NCBI RefSeq assembly: GCF_016462415.1
Contig: NZ_JAEMTF010000006.1
Span: 10,369-65,662 of the forward strand
DNA from: Williamsia sp.
Lineage (GTDB): Bacteria; Actinomycetota; Actinomycetes; Mycobacteriales; Mycobacteriaceae
Length of the DNA stretch: 55,294 bases
Reading direction: 5' to 3'
Each line of letters starts with the position of its first letter. Positions within the stretch are counted from its first letter, which is position 1. The notes below the pieces were generated by a model. That model was not told where the DNA came from, searched no databases, and saw only the letters and a list, made by a program, of their open reading frames with translations. Below are positions 17,311-25,159 of the stretch, one piece after another. Both the position numbers and the translations under genes were made by a program.

Positions 17311-18276
17311 ATGCTGATCGGGATTGGTCTCGCCGTCCTCGCCGCACTCGGGTACGGACTCTCCTCGGTGATGCAGGCTCTCGGGGCGCGCCAGGCTGCC
17401 GCTCAGTCATCCGGCGAGGGGTGGACCACCGAATCCGGCGGTCCCACACTCAAATCGACGATGGCCGCCGCGCTGACCGGGGTGTTCATCGTCGGCGCGG
17501 TCATGGACGTCCTCGGTTTCGTCGCCGGCGCGGGCGCGGCGCGCATGCTGCCGCTGTTCCTCTCGCAGACCATCGTCGCCGGCAACCTGGTGATCACCGC
17601 GATCCTGGGGATGTTCGCCCTCGGCATCCGACTGCACCCGCGCGACTGGGCCGCCATGGTGCTGGTCATCGTGTCGTTGTGCCTGCTCGGTACGGCCTCA
17701 CACAGTCACGGCGCGACGGAGGCGAGTTTCGCGTTCCGGTCCGGACTGCTCGCCGCGACGATCGCCATCATCGTGATCTCACTTCTCGCCGTGCGCCGGA
17801 TGGGTCGCGCGGGTTCGATCGCGGCCGGGATGGCGGCCGGGCTGTTGTTCGGCGCCATCGCCATGGCCGTTCGTGTGCTCGGCGGCCTGCACCCGTTCTC
17901 GATCGCCACCATCGCGACCGACCCTGCCGCGTGGACCATCGCCATCGCCGGTGCTTTCGGTTTCTACCTGCACACCGTCGCCCTGCAGCTCGGCGCGGTC
18001 AACGGATCGACCGCGGCGATGGTGGTCGGCGAGACCGCGGTTCCGGGCATCCTCGGCGTGTGGCTGCTCGGCGACACCACCGCATCGGGCCTCGAGTGGC
18101 TCGCCGTGGCCGGGTTCGTCCTCGCGATCGTCGGGGCGGTCCTGGTCGCGCTGTTCGGATCGGGTGAGGCGCAGCGGTCGGCGGAGGAAAACGAGATCCA
18201 TGCCGTCGGGGAGGTCATCGCCGCACCGATCGCCCACCGTCACTACAGTTCGTCCGGGCGTGGGGCCGACGGCTGA
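17311..18276 (+). CDS. DMT-superfamily (EamA-like) multispanning membrane protein
   Basis: A 321-residue membrane protein with about nine or ten hydrophobic segments in two similar halves, as in drug/metabolite transporters. GYGLSSVMQALGARQA near the N-terminus and GAVNGSTAAMVVGETAVPGILGVWLLGD in the second half resemble EamA and the mycobacterial DMT-like permeases. A hydrophilic tail of about 45 residues follows the last helix. AAGAAGGTG lies 8 nt before the ATG. The substrate is unknown. The following glutathione peroxidase is 55 bp away and may be in the same transcript. Confidence 0.75.
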   Translation: MLIGIGLAVLAALGYGLSSVMQALGARQAAAQSSGEGWTTESGGPTLKSTMAAALTGVFIVGAVMDVLGFVAGAGAARMLPLFLSQTIVAGNLVITAILGMFALGIRLHPRDWAAMVLVIVSLCLLGTASHSHGATEASFAFRSGLLAATIAIIVISLLAVRRMGRAGSIAAGMAAGLLFGAIAMAVRVLGGLHPFSIATIATDPAAWTIAIAGAFGFYLHTVALQLGAVNGSTAAMVVGETAVPGILGVWLLGDTTASGLEWLAVAGFVLAIVGAVLVALFGSGEAQRSAEENEIHAVGEVIAAPIAHRHYSSSGRGADG

Positions 18277-18331
18277 CGCCGGCACCGGCACGACCTGCCA
18301 TCCATCTGTCATCCCGCTACGAAGGACACCC

Positions 18332-18808
18332 ATGACCACCGCGTACGACTTCACCGCCACGAGCATCGATGGCGAAGAGATCGACCTCAGCCAGTACCGA
18401 GGCAAGCCGCTGCTCATCGTGAACACCGCGTCTCAGTGCGGGTTCACGCCGCAGTACACCGGCCTCGAGGAGCTCAACAAGGCCTACGCCGACAAGGGCC
18501 TCGTCGTTCTCGGCTTCCCCTGCAACCAGTTCGGGCACCAGGAGCCCGGCGACGCCGAGGAGATCAAGAACTTCTGCAACCTGACCTACGACGTCAGCTT
18601 CCCAATGTTCGGCAAGGTCGACGTCAACGGCAAGGACGCGCACCCGCTGTTCGCATGGTTGCGGTCGGAGAAGTCCACCGTCTTGGGTAGCCGCATCAAG
18701 TGGAACTTCACCAAGTTCCTGGTCAACAAAGAGGGTCAGGTCGTCGACCGGTTCCCGCCGACCGCCAAGCCCGCGTCGCTGTCGGGAAAGATCGAAAAGG
18801 TCCTCTGA
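18332..18808 (+). CDS. Glutathione peroxidase family (thiol peroxidase)
   Basis: A 158-residue thioredoxin-fold peroxidase. NTASQCGFTPQY holds the peroxidatic Cys (about residue 36), LGFPCNQFGHQEPG the second Cys and the catalytic Gln, and IKWNFTKFLV the conserved Trp-Asn. Actinobacteria of this group lack glutathione, so the enzyme probably uses thioredoxin or another small thiol; that is inferred. GAAGGA precedes the ATG. Length matches the monomeric Cys-GPx family. Confidence 0.93.
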   Translation: MTTAYDFTATSIDGEEIDLSQYRGKPLLIVNTASQCGFTPQYTGLEELNKAYADKGLVVLGFPCNQFGHQEPGDAEEIKNFCNLTYDVSFPMFGKVDVNGKDAHPLFAWLRSEKSTVLGSRIKWNFTKFLVNKEGQVVDRFPPTAKPASLSGKIEKVL

Positions 18809-18838
18809 CGGCCTGACGGGGATGTCCTGGGTCGCCGT

Positions 18839-18844
18839 TAGTCT
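18839..18844 (+). promoter_or_regulatory. -10 box (TAGTCT) of the small hypothetical gene
   Basis: TAGTCT is 6 nt before the ATG at 18851, implying its own leaderless transcript. Confidence 0.4.
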
Positions 18845-18850
18845 CCGAGG

Positions 18851-19144
18851 ATGAGCGAGCGTTTCCCCGACGACTGCCCCACCCTCACCCGCGACGGTCA
18901 GACCGCCGGGTTCAGTCCGTCACCGGACGGGATGTCGTTGTTCGCCTGGTGGCGCGACACCACCGGCGACCACACCGACAGCGAGATGATCGGCGTCTAC
19001 CCGAGCTACGAGGCCGGGGTGATCGGTGTGCTGCGCGCCATCGCGGCCGACGGTATGGATCCCGATCCCGACGAGGTCACCGTGGAGGCGAAAGCCCTCG
19101 AACGCGACTTCACCGCGACCGACTGGATGGGCCTGGGCTTCTGA
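18851..19144 (+). CDS. Small hypothetical protein
   Basis: A 97-residue acidic protein that I do not recognise. It has no signal peptide, membrane segment or cysteine motif (one Cys). FAWWRDTTGDHTDSEMIGVYPSYEAGVIGVLRAIA suggests one compact alpha/beta domain. A TAGTCT box 6 nt before the ATG and codon use like its neighbours support a real gene. It converges on the glycoside hydrolase gene with an 11-bp gap. Confidence 0.65.
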   Translation: MSERFPDDCPTLTRDGQTAGFSPSPDGMSLFAWWRDTTGDHTDSEMIGVYPSYEAGVIGVLRAIAADGMDPDPDEVTVEAKALERDFTATDWMGLGF

Positions 19145-19155
19145 GCAGAGGCGGG

Positions 19156-20262
19156 CTACCGGTGCGTCGCGGTGTAGTCCTTGACCGTCTGAACGGCGGG
19201 CTTCGCTGTCCCGTCCGCACGGTAGAGACCGAACTGTAGGCCCGCGTCGTACCCCGAGGTCGCGTCCTGGGTCGTGTACAGGAACATCGGGCCGTGCCAG
19301 GACCTGCGCCCCCACGCGTCCATGAAGTCCTTGATGTACGCCGCCTGATGCGCCTCGGTCACGACCGATGTCGGCAGGCCGTATTCCGTGGCCCAGATCC
19401 GCTTGCCGCCGTCGCCCTTCGACAGCATCGTGTTGTGCATGGCCGTGTCCTCGTTGTACGGCGACCCGGCGAGGCTCAGTCCCTGCGAGTAGGGAGTGCT
19501 GAGCTGGTACGGATGGAACGAGATCGCGTTGAAGTAGCCCTTCGCCCCCGCGTTGTACATCGCGGTGAGAAAGGTGGGCGCGTTGATGGTCTTGTCCGTG
19601 GTCGAGGTCGGCACTGCCCCCAGGACACCTGCGATCACCGTCACCGCGGAACTGACGGCCTTGATCTTCACGTAGGCGGCCTTGAGCAGCTGCGTGTACC
19701 TCGCGGGGTCGGGCGTCGGATAGAACGACGTTCCCCCGTTGGGCTCGTTCCAGATCTCGTACGCCGAGATCTTGCCCTTGTAGCGCTTCGCGACGATTGC
19801 GGTGAAGTCGCCGTAGTCGCCGACCTTGGCCGGTGGACTGATGACCGGAGTGTCCCCGGGGGCCACGGCCCAGTCCGGCGAATGGGTGACGACCGCCACG
19901 ATGCCCATCTTCCGGGTCGTGGCCGACGCGACCACCCGGTCGATCCTGGTCCAGTCGAAGACGCCGGGGTCGGGGTTCACGTCGTACCACGGGATCAGCA
20001 CCCGCACGTTCTTCACCCCGAGGGCCGCCACCTTTGTGAGCGCGGCGTCGATCTGAGCCTGGGTGGCGAAGTACAGGTCGCTGTCCGCGACGCCCAGCGT
20101 CGTGGACCGTACCGAGACGGTCGCGGTGTCGACGATGGAGTAGGACCGCGGTCGTTCCGCCGACAGGAGTGACGCTCCGGCGACCGCGATGACCGTGAGG
20201 ACAGCGGTGACGGCGACCATCACCGTGGAGAACGGGAACGGACGCGAGCGAATCTTCGACAC
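19156..20262 (-). CDS. Secreted cellulase-like glycoside hydrolase (clan GH-A)
   Basis: A 368-residue protein with an N-terminal signal peptide or anchor (FPFSTVMVAVTAVLTVIAVAGASLLSA) and a TIM-barrel glycosidase domain. YEIWNEPNGG carries the acid/base Glu and IWATEYGLPTS the nucleophile Glu, the clan GH-A pattern of families such as GH5 and GH39. VRVLIPWYDVNPDPGVFDW and HSPDWAV line the active site. It probably cleaves beta-linked sugars outside the membrane; the substrate is unknown. GTG start at 20262 with GGAGAT 4 nt upstream. The 196-bp spacer upstream shows no clear promoter. Confidence 0.82.
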   Translation of the reverse strand: MSKIRSRPFPFSTVMVAVTAVLTVIAVAGASLLSAERPRSYSIVDTATVSVRSTTLGVADSDLYFATQAQIDAALTKVAALGVKNVRVLIPWYDVNPDPGVFDWTRIDRVVASATTRKMGIVAVVTHSPDWAVAPGDTPVISPPAKVGDYGDFTAIVAKRYKGKISAYEIWNEPNGGTSFYPTPDPARYTQLLKAAYVKIKAVSSAVTVIAGVLGAVPTSTTDKTINAPTFLTAMYNAGAKGYFNAISFHPYQLSTPYSQGLSLAGSPYNEDTAMHNTMLSKGDGGKRIWATEYGLPTSVVTEAHQAAYIKDFMDAWGRRSWHGPMFLYTTQDATSGYDAGLQFGLYRADGTAKPAVQTVKDYTATHR

Positions 20263-20458
20263 GGGATCTCCAGCTCATGGTGCGCACGCGAAGGAGCCCC
20301 CCGCTCGGGCCGAGTCTAGCCATCGACGGGCTGGATTCGTACAGATCGGTACCGGCGTATCGGCTCCGGCGCGGAGAACCATCCGATCGGACGACAGGAA
20401 CGTGTCCCGGTGAAAGTTACTGGCCCTCAGCAACATCGACGAGCAATCAGTTCATGGG

Positions 20459-20531
20459 TGCCCTCGGCAGGATTCGAACCTGCGACCTACCCTTTAGGAG
20501 AGGGTTGCTCTATCCCCTGAGCTACGAAGGC
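20459..20531 (-). tRNA. tRNA-Arg (anticodon CCU)
   Basis: A 73-nt cloverleaf on the minus strand. The acceptor stem GCCTTCG pairs with CGAGGGC (one G-U pair). The D arm contains TAGCTCAG, the anticodon stem ACCCT/AGGGT closes a loop CTCCTAA with anticodon CCT, and the T arm has GGTTCGAATCC. The discriminator is A, and CCA is not encoded (CCC follows). It reads the rare AGG codon. Confidence 0.95.
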
Positions 20532-20581
20532 AACTGCGCCGATCAGCAGATCGCCACGCGTGGCGAGTCTAACCGACCGCC

Positions 20582-21757
20582 TCAGGCCCCAACCAGCTCG
20601 CGCCGCCGCGGCATGGTCCTCGCGACGCCGAGTGCGGCGAGCGCCGCGAGCAGCAGGACTGCTGTCGCGATGACGAACGCCAGCGTGAACGACGACCCCA
20701 GGACCGGCGTGACGACCAGCGGACCGAGCACCTGACCGACGCCATAGACCGCGGTGAGGATGGCCGCGGTCCGCGCCACCGGCAGCGCGGCACCCACCGA
20801 CATGGTCACCGCGGTGATCCCGATGAACGTGCCGCCGAAGAGCACCGCGGCGACCACTGCGGCGGCCGTCGATGATGCGACCGCGGGCAGCAGGGCCGCG
20901 CACGCCTGCACCAGCAGCGCGATGCCGAGTGCCCGGTGCCCACCGATCCGCCGGGCGATCGCCGTCCACACCACCACCGAGGGGACCACCGCAAGACCGA
21001 CCACGATCCACACGATCGGACCGACCGTCGAGGCGGACGAGCCCGAGTGTCCACCGACCGCGGCCACCAGGAACGTACCGATGACGATGTAGCCCAGGCC
21101 CTCCAGGAAGTACGCCGCGAGCAGCAGCCGCCACGCCGCGTGGTGGGGCCGATCCGTCTCGGCCACGGCCGACGTCACCGTCCCCGCCTCCGCGTGGATC
21201 CGCATCGACCCGATCGGCACCAGGAGCAACCCGGTGACCGCCGCCGAGACCAGCCAGAGCTGCTGCCAGCTCAGATGCGGCCCGGCGAGCAGCGTGACCG
21301 CCCCGCTCACCGCGATGCCGGTGCCGACCCCTGCGAAAGCCAGACTGGTCGACGCCCCGGCCGCCCGCGCGCGGGCCACCGTGCTCACGCATCCGACGAA
21401 GATGACCGCACTGGCCGCCCCGGCCACGAAACGCAGGAACGACAGCCAGACCACTCCCGCGCCCACCGCCATCAACGCCTCGCTGGCCACGAGCGCCACC
21501 GCCCACACCCGCAGGTGAGCGGCGGTGTTGATTCTCGGTCGGACCGACAACGCCACCGCGCCTGCGAGGTAGCCGGCGTAGTTCGCCGTCGCGACCGCGG
21601 CACCGGAGGTCGTGCTGATCGCGTGATCGCTGATCATCAGCGGCAACAGCGGCGTGAAGACGAACCGGCCCACCCCCATCGAGGCCGCCAATCCGGCTGC
21701 ACCGGCCAGTGCCACACCCTGCCCGGCCGCCCATCGACTCCGCACCACATCGGTCAT
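20582..21757 (-). CDS. YbfB/YjiJ-family MFS transporter
   Basis: A 391-residue permease with about twelve membrane segments. GLAASMGVGRFVFTPLLPLM near the N-terminus is the signature of the YbfB/YjiJ group, and FVAGAASAVIFVGCVSTVA resembles motif B of MFS proteins. Substrates of the group are unknown. I use the ATG at 21757 because TM1 follows at a normal distance and a TAGCGT box lies 8 nt upstream. Divergent from a LysR gene 70 bp away, its likely regulator. Confidence 0.85.
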   Translation of the reverse strand: MTDVVRSRWAAGQGVALAGAAGLAASMGVGRFVFTPLLPLMISDHAISTTSGAAVATANYAGYLAGAVALSVRPRINTAAHLRVWAVALVASEALMAVGAGVVWLSFLRFVAGAASAVIFVGCVSTVARARAAGASTSLAFAGVGTGIAVSGAVTLLAGPHLSWQQLWLVSAAVTGLLLVPIGSMRIHAEAGTVTSAVAETDRPHHAAWRLLLAAYFLEGLGYIVIGTFLVAAVGGHSGSSASTVGPIVWIVVGLAVVPSVVVWTAIARRIGGHRALGIALLVQACAALLPAVASSTAAAVVAAVLFGGTFIGITAVTMSVGAALPVARTAAILTAVYGVGQVLGPLVVTPVLGSSFTLAFVIATAVLLLAALAALGVARTMPRRRELVGA

Positions 21758-21765
21758 GGTCGCCA

Positions 21766-21821
21766 ACGCTATGGGCCATCGTGGTCGATCGGAAATGCCG
21801 GATGAACATGACCGATAACCT
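21766..21821. promoter_or_regulatory. Divergent promoter region of the MFS and LysR genes
   Basis: A TAGCGT box (minus strand, 21766-21771) is 8 nt before the MFS start, and a TAACCT box (plus strand, 21816-21821) is 6 nt before the LysR start. Between them ATCGG (21788-21792) and CCGAT (21812-21816) form an inverted pair 19 bp apart that overlaps the LysR -10 box, a plausible autoregulatory site. No clean T-N11-A LysR box is visible. Confidence 0.4.
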
Positions 21822-21827
21822 GGACGC

Positions 21828-22673
21828 ATGGATCTGGAGGTGCGCCACATGCGCGCATTCGTCGCGCTCGCCGACGAGATGAACTACACCCGGGCCGCCG
21901 CCGGACTCCACGTCAGCCAACCGGCCCTGACGCGCACCATCCAGCAACTCGAACGCATCCTGGAATGCGAGCTGCTCACCCGAACGTCACGCGCACTGAG
22001 CATGACCGAGGCCGGCCGCACCTTCGCCGACCACGCTCGCCGCATCGTCGCCGACATCGACGCGGTCGGCGACGAGATGCGGATGTCGGCGACGATCCGC
22101 GTCGGGTTCGCGTGGCTGCTGCCGGAGTGGTTCGGCGAGATCACCGCGGGTGTGGAGGCACGCGGGGGCCGGATCAGCCTGCACCGCACCGACGATCCGA
22201 TCCGTGCGCTGGCGCGCGGTGAGGTGGATGTCGCGATCACCCGCCGCCCGCCCGCCGACCACTCCGGTGTCGACGCGTCCATCCGGTATCGGGCCGCCGG
22301 GTCCGAACACCGACTGCTCGCCGTGGCCACCGCGTCCGAGGTGGCCACCCGAGCCGACCTCCACTGGGACGACCTCGCGTCCGAACCGCTCATCATCAAC
22401 GTTCTCTCCGGGACCACCACCGAGGACTCCTGGACGCACTCCGACCCCGATCGCGTGATCGTCCGGTGCAACAACTTCGACGAGTGGATCGAGCTGACGG
22501 CGGCGGGTCGGGGGATCAGTGCGGTTCCCGACGTGGTGCGCGACCGTGCGCAGCACCCGGCCGTGACCTACCGGGACATCCCCGGCATCCCGGACTCGAC
22601 GGTCCACGTCGCCTGGCGCGAGCGGACTCCCCCGCTGCGATCGATCGAGATCTTCCTCGACGTCGTCGGCTGA
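21828..22673 (+). CDS. LysR-family transcriptional regulator
   Basis: A 281-residue regulator. MDLEVRHMRAFVALADEMNYTRAAAGLHVSQPALTRTIQQLE is the winged helix-turn-helix region; the effector-binding domain runs from about residue 85. That domain is short and some core positions differ from the usual (RVGFAWLLPEW, then VDVAITRRPP). It faces the MFS transporter gene across a 70-bp spacer, the usual layout for a LysR protein and its target. TAACCT 6 nt before the ATG supports the start. Confidence 0.9.
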   Translation: MDLEVRHMRAFVALADEMNYTRAAAGLHVSQPALTRTIQQLERILECELLTRTSRALSMTEAGRTFADHARRIVADIDAVGDEMRMSATIRVGFAWLLPEWFGEITAGVEARGGRISLHRTDDPIRALARGEVDVAITRRPPADHSGVDASIRYRAAGSEHRLLAVATASEVATRADLHWDDLASEPLIINVLSGTTTEDSWTHSDPDRVIVRCNNFDEWIELTAAGRGISAVPDVVRDRAQHPAVTYRDIPGIPDSTVHVAWRERTPPLRSIEIFLDVVG

Positions 22674-22781
22674 CGCCCGGACCGTTCGTCCGCTAGGCTC
22701 ACGAACTACTTCCTTCGCGACCGCGCCGTACGGGCCCGCACGCACGATCCGAGGCCGTCGCAACACCCCTCGTACTGCTGT

Positions 22782-22808
22782 GTTTCATGGGCGTCACATA
22801 CCGGAAAC
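22782..22808 (+). promoter_or_regulatory. GlnR-like binding box upstream of glutamine synthetase
   Basis: GTCAC (22793-22797), a 6-nt gap and GAAAC (22804-22808) match the GTnAC-n6-GAAAC half-site pair of actinobacterial GlnR. A GTTTC (22782-22786), the complement of GAAAC, stands exactly 6 nt further upstream. The box is about 92 bp before the start codon. The fit is exact, but binding is an inference. Confidence 0.6.
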
Positions 22809-22899
22809 GCACTGGCGATCTGCCGCCCCTACCGTCACCAGAGATTTCACTTGACGAGAATCTCGCCCATCCGGGGGGATCGGAATCCAGGAGTGACCC

Positions 22900-25074
22900 A
22901 TGAGTGGCAGCATTTCCCGCCGTGAGGCGATCAAGGCCGTGACGGCCCACAGCACGCCGGAATGCGCCACGGCGCAGGCACCGCTTGCCGATCTCTTCGG
23001 AGTCAACGTCTTCGACAAGTCGGCCATGAAGGACCGACTGCCCAAGAGTGTCTTCAAGAAGATCTCGGCCACGATCGACGAGGGCGTCGCCCTCGACCCG
23101 ACCATCGCCGACGTCGTCGCCAACGCGATGAAGGACTGGGCCGTCGAGAAGGGTGCGTCGCACTACGCGCACGTCTTCTACCCGCTGACCGGTTTCACCG
23201 CCGAGAAGCACGACTCGTTCCTCGAGCCCGATGCGTCCGGCGCATCGCTCGCCGAGTTCCAGGGCAAGACGCTGCTGCAGGGCGAGCCCGACGCATCGAG
23301 CTTCCCGAACGGTGGTCTGCGCGGCACGTTCGAGGCCCGCGGCTACACCGGCTGGGACGTCACCAGCCCGGCGTACATCCTGGAGAACCCGGCCGGCAAC
23401 ACGCTGTGTATCCCGACGGTGTTCATCTCGTGGACCGGTGAGGCCCTGGACAAGAAGACCCCGCTGCTCCGCAGCCAGCAGGCGATGAGCAAGCAGGCCA
23501 TGCGTCTGCTGAAGTTGTTCGGCCACAACGACGTCGACACCGTGGTGTCCTACGCGGGCGCCGAGCAGGAGTACTTCCTGATCGACGAGCACTTCTACTA
23601 CGCACGCCCGGACATCATGACCACCTCGCGAACCCTGTTCGGCGCCAAGCCGTCCAAGGGCCAGGAGTTCGACGACCACTACTTCGGCGCGATCCCCGAC
23701 CGCGTGCTGGGCTTCATGATCGATCTGGACCGCGAGCTGTTCAAGCACGGCATCCCGTCGAAGACCCGCCACAACGAGGTCGCCCCCGGCCAGTTCGAGC
23801 TGGCCCCGGTGTTCGAGCGCTCGGTGCTCGCCCACGACCACCAGCAGCTGATGATGACCATCATGAAGAAGGTCGCCGAGAACCACGGCATGACCTGTCT
23901 GTTGCACGAGAAGCCGTTCGCAGGCGTCAACGGCTCGGGCAAGCACGTCAACTTCTCGCTGGGCAACAGCAATCAGGGCAACCTGCTCAACCCCGGCGAC
24001 ACCCCGCACGAGAACGTGCAATTCCTCGTGTTCTGCGCGGCCATCATCCGCGGCGTGCACAAGTACGGCGGACTGCTGCGCGCCTCGGTCGCGTCGGCGA
24101 GCAACGATCACCGCCTCGGCGCCAACGAGGCTCCCCCGGCGATCATCTCGATCTTCCTCGGCGAGCAGCTGATGGACGTGTTCGACCAGATCGCCAAGGG
24201 CGGTGCCACCGAATCGAAGGAGTCGGGCGTACTCGAGCTCGGCGTCGACAGCCTGCCCCCGATGAAGGCCGACCCGGGCGACCGCAACCGCACCAGCCCG
24301 TTCGCCTTCACCGGCAACCGGTTCGAGTTCCGCGCGCCCGGCTCGAACCAGTCCATCTCCGACCCGATGGTCGCGATCAACACCATCCTGGCCGACTCGA
24401 TCGACTTCCTGGCCACCGAGCTGGAGACGCTGACCGCCGACGGCACCGAGTTCAACGCAGCCGTGCAGACCGTGTTGCAGAAGGTGATCACCGACCACGG
24501 TGCGGTCATCTTCAACGGCGACGGCTACGCCGACGCGTGGCAGGAGGAGGCGGCCGCGCGTGGTCTGAAGAACCTGCGCACCACCGTCGACGCCGTCCCG
24601 TTCATGGCCGAGAAGGAGAACGAGGACCTGTTCGAGAAGTACGGAGTCCTCTCCGCACGCGAGCTCGAGGCCCGCAAGGACGTCATCCTCGAGCAGTACG
24701 CGCTGACGATCCTGGTGGAGGCCAAGGAGACCGCCGAGATCGCCAAGACCATGATCCTGCCTGCCGCCCTGCGCTACCAGGGCGAACTGGCCGGCATCGC
24801 GGTCAACGTGAAGGCCGCCGGACTCGACGCCGCCAACCCGCTGCTGACCGACCTCAGCACCGCGGTCACCGCTCTGGGGACCGCGTTGGCGAGCCTGGAG
24901 AAGGGCATCGAGGCGTTCCACGGCGAGTCCGAGCTCGAGGAGTCGACGTACGCGCTGGAGACCTTGATCCCGGCGATGGCCGAGGTCCGCGTGGCCGCCG
25001 ACACGCTCGAGTCGCTGGTGGCCGACGATCTGTGGCCGCTGCCGACCTACAACGAGATGCTCACCATCCTCTGA
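22900..25074 (+). CDS. glnN: Type III glutamine synthetase
   Basis: A 724-residue GSIII, which makes glutamine from glutamate, ammonia and [13 protein letters not shown] holds metal-binding Glu residues, [19 protein letters not shown] and [13 protein letters not shown] are conserved GS motifs, and [23 protein letters not shown] is typical of GSIII. It is far longer than GSI (about 470) or GSII and lacks the GSI adenylylation site. Codon use is strongly biased to AAG, CTG and GTC, hinting at high expression. CAGGAG precedes the ATG. A GlnR-like box upstream suggests nitrogen control. Confidence 0.95.
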   Translation: MSGSISRREAIKAVTAHSTPECATAQAPLADLFGVNVFDKSAMKDRLPKSVFKKISATIDEGVALDPTIADVVANAMKDWAVEKGASHYAHVFYPLTGFTAEKHDSFLEPDASGASLAEFQGKTLLQGEPDASSFPNGGLRGTFEARGYTGWDVTSPAYILENPAGNTLCIPTVFISWTGEALDKKTPLLRSQQAMSKQAMRLLKLFGHNDVDTVVSYAGAEQEYFLIDEHFYYARPDIMTTSRTLFGAKPSKGQEFDDHYFGAIPDRVLGFMIDLDRELFKHGIPSKTRHNEVAPGQFELAPVFERSVLAHDHQQLMMTIMKKVAENHGMTCLLHEKPFAGVNGSGKHVNFSLGNSNQGNLLNPGDTPHENVQFLVFCAAIIRGVHKYGGLLRASVASASNDHRLGANEAPPAIISIFLGEQLMDVFDQIAKGGATESKESGVLELGVDSLPPMKADPGDRNRTSPFAFTGNRFEFRAPGSNQSISDPMVAINTILADSIDFLATELETLTADGTEFNAAVQTVLQKVITDHGAVIFNGDGYADAWQEEAAARGLKNLRTTVDAVPFMAEKENEDLFEKYGVLSARELEARKDVILEQYALTILVEAKETAEIAKTMILPAALRYQGELAGIAVNVKAAGLDAANPLLTDLSTAVTALGTALASLEKGIEAFHGESELEESTYALETLIPAMAEVRVAADTLESLVADDLWPLPTYNEMLTIL

Positions 25075-25091
25075 TCGACGCGACATCGCCG

Positions 25092-25137
25092 ACGGCGGTG
25101 GTCGGACGCAGCAGACGCTGCGGACGGCCGCCGCCGT
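25092..25137. terminator. Long GC hairpin between convergent genes
   Basis: The arms ACGGCGGTGGTC and GGCCGCCGCCGT pair with two mismatches or G-U pairs and enclose a perfect inner stem, GCAGC AGAC GCTGC. The hairpin lies between the stop codons of glnN and the NRPS-like gene. No T-run follows, as usual in GC-rich actinobacteria. It could serve both directions. Confidence 0.5.
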
Positions 25138-25159
25138 TGTCGTCGATACGCGGAGTGAT

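Noticed and set aside
20456-20531. tRNA with encoded CCA end
   Set aside because: The bases after the discriminator read CCC, so CCA is added after transcription.
21788-21803. Canonical T-N11-A LysR box in the MFS/LysR spacer
   Set aside because: The nearest dyad gives T-N12-A and imperfect arms, so I list only the promoter region and the ATCGG/CCGAT pair.
22699-25086. 795-codon minus-strand frame opposite the glutamine synthetase
   Set aside because: Antisense shadow of a highly biased gene; no motifs and no promoter.
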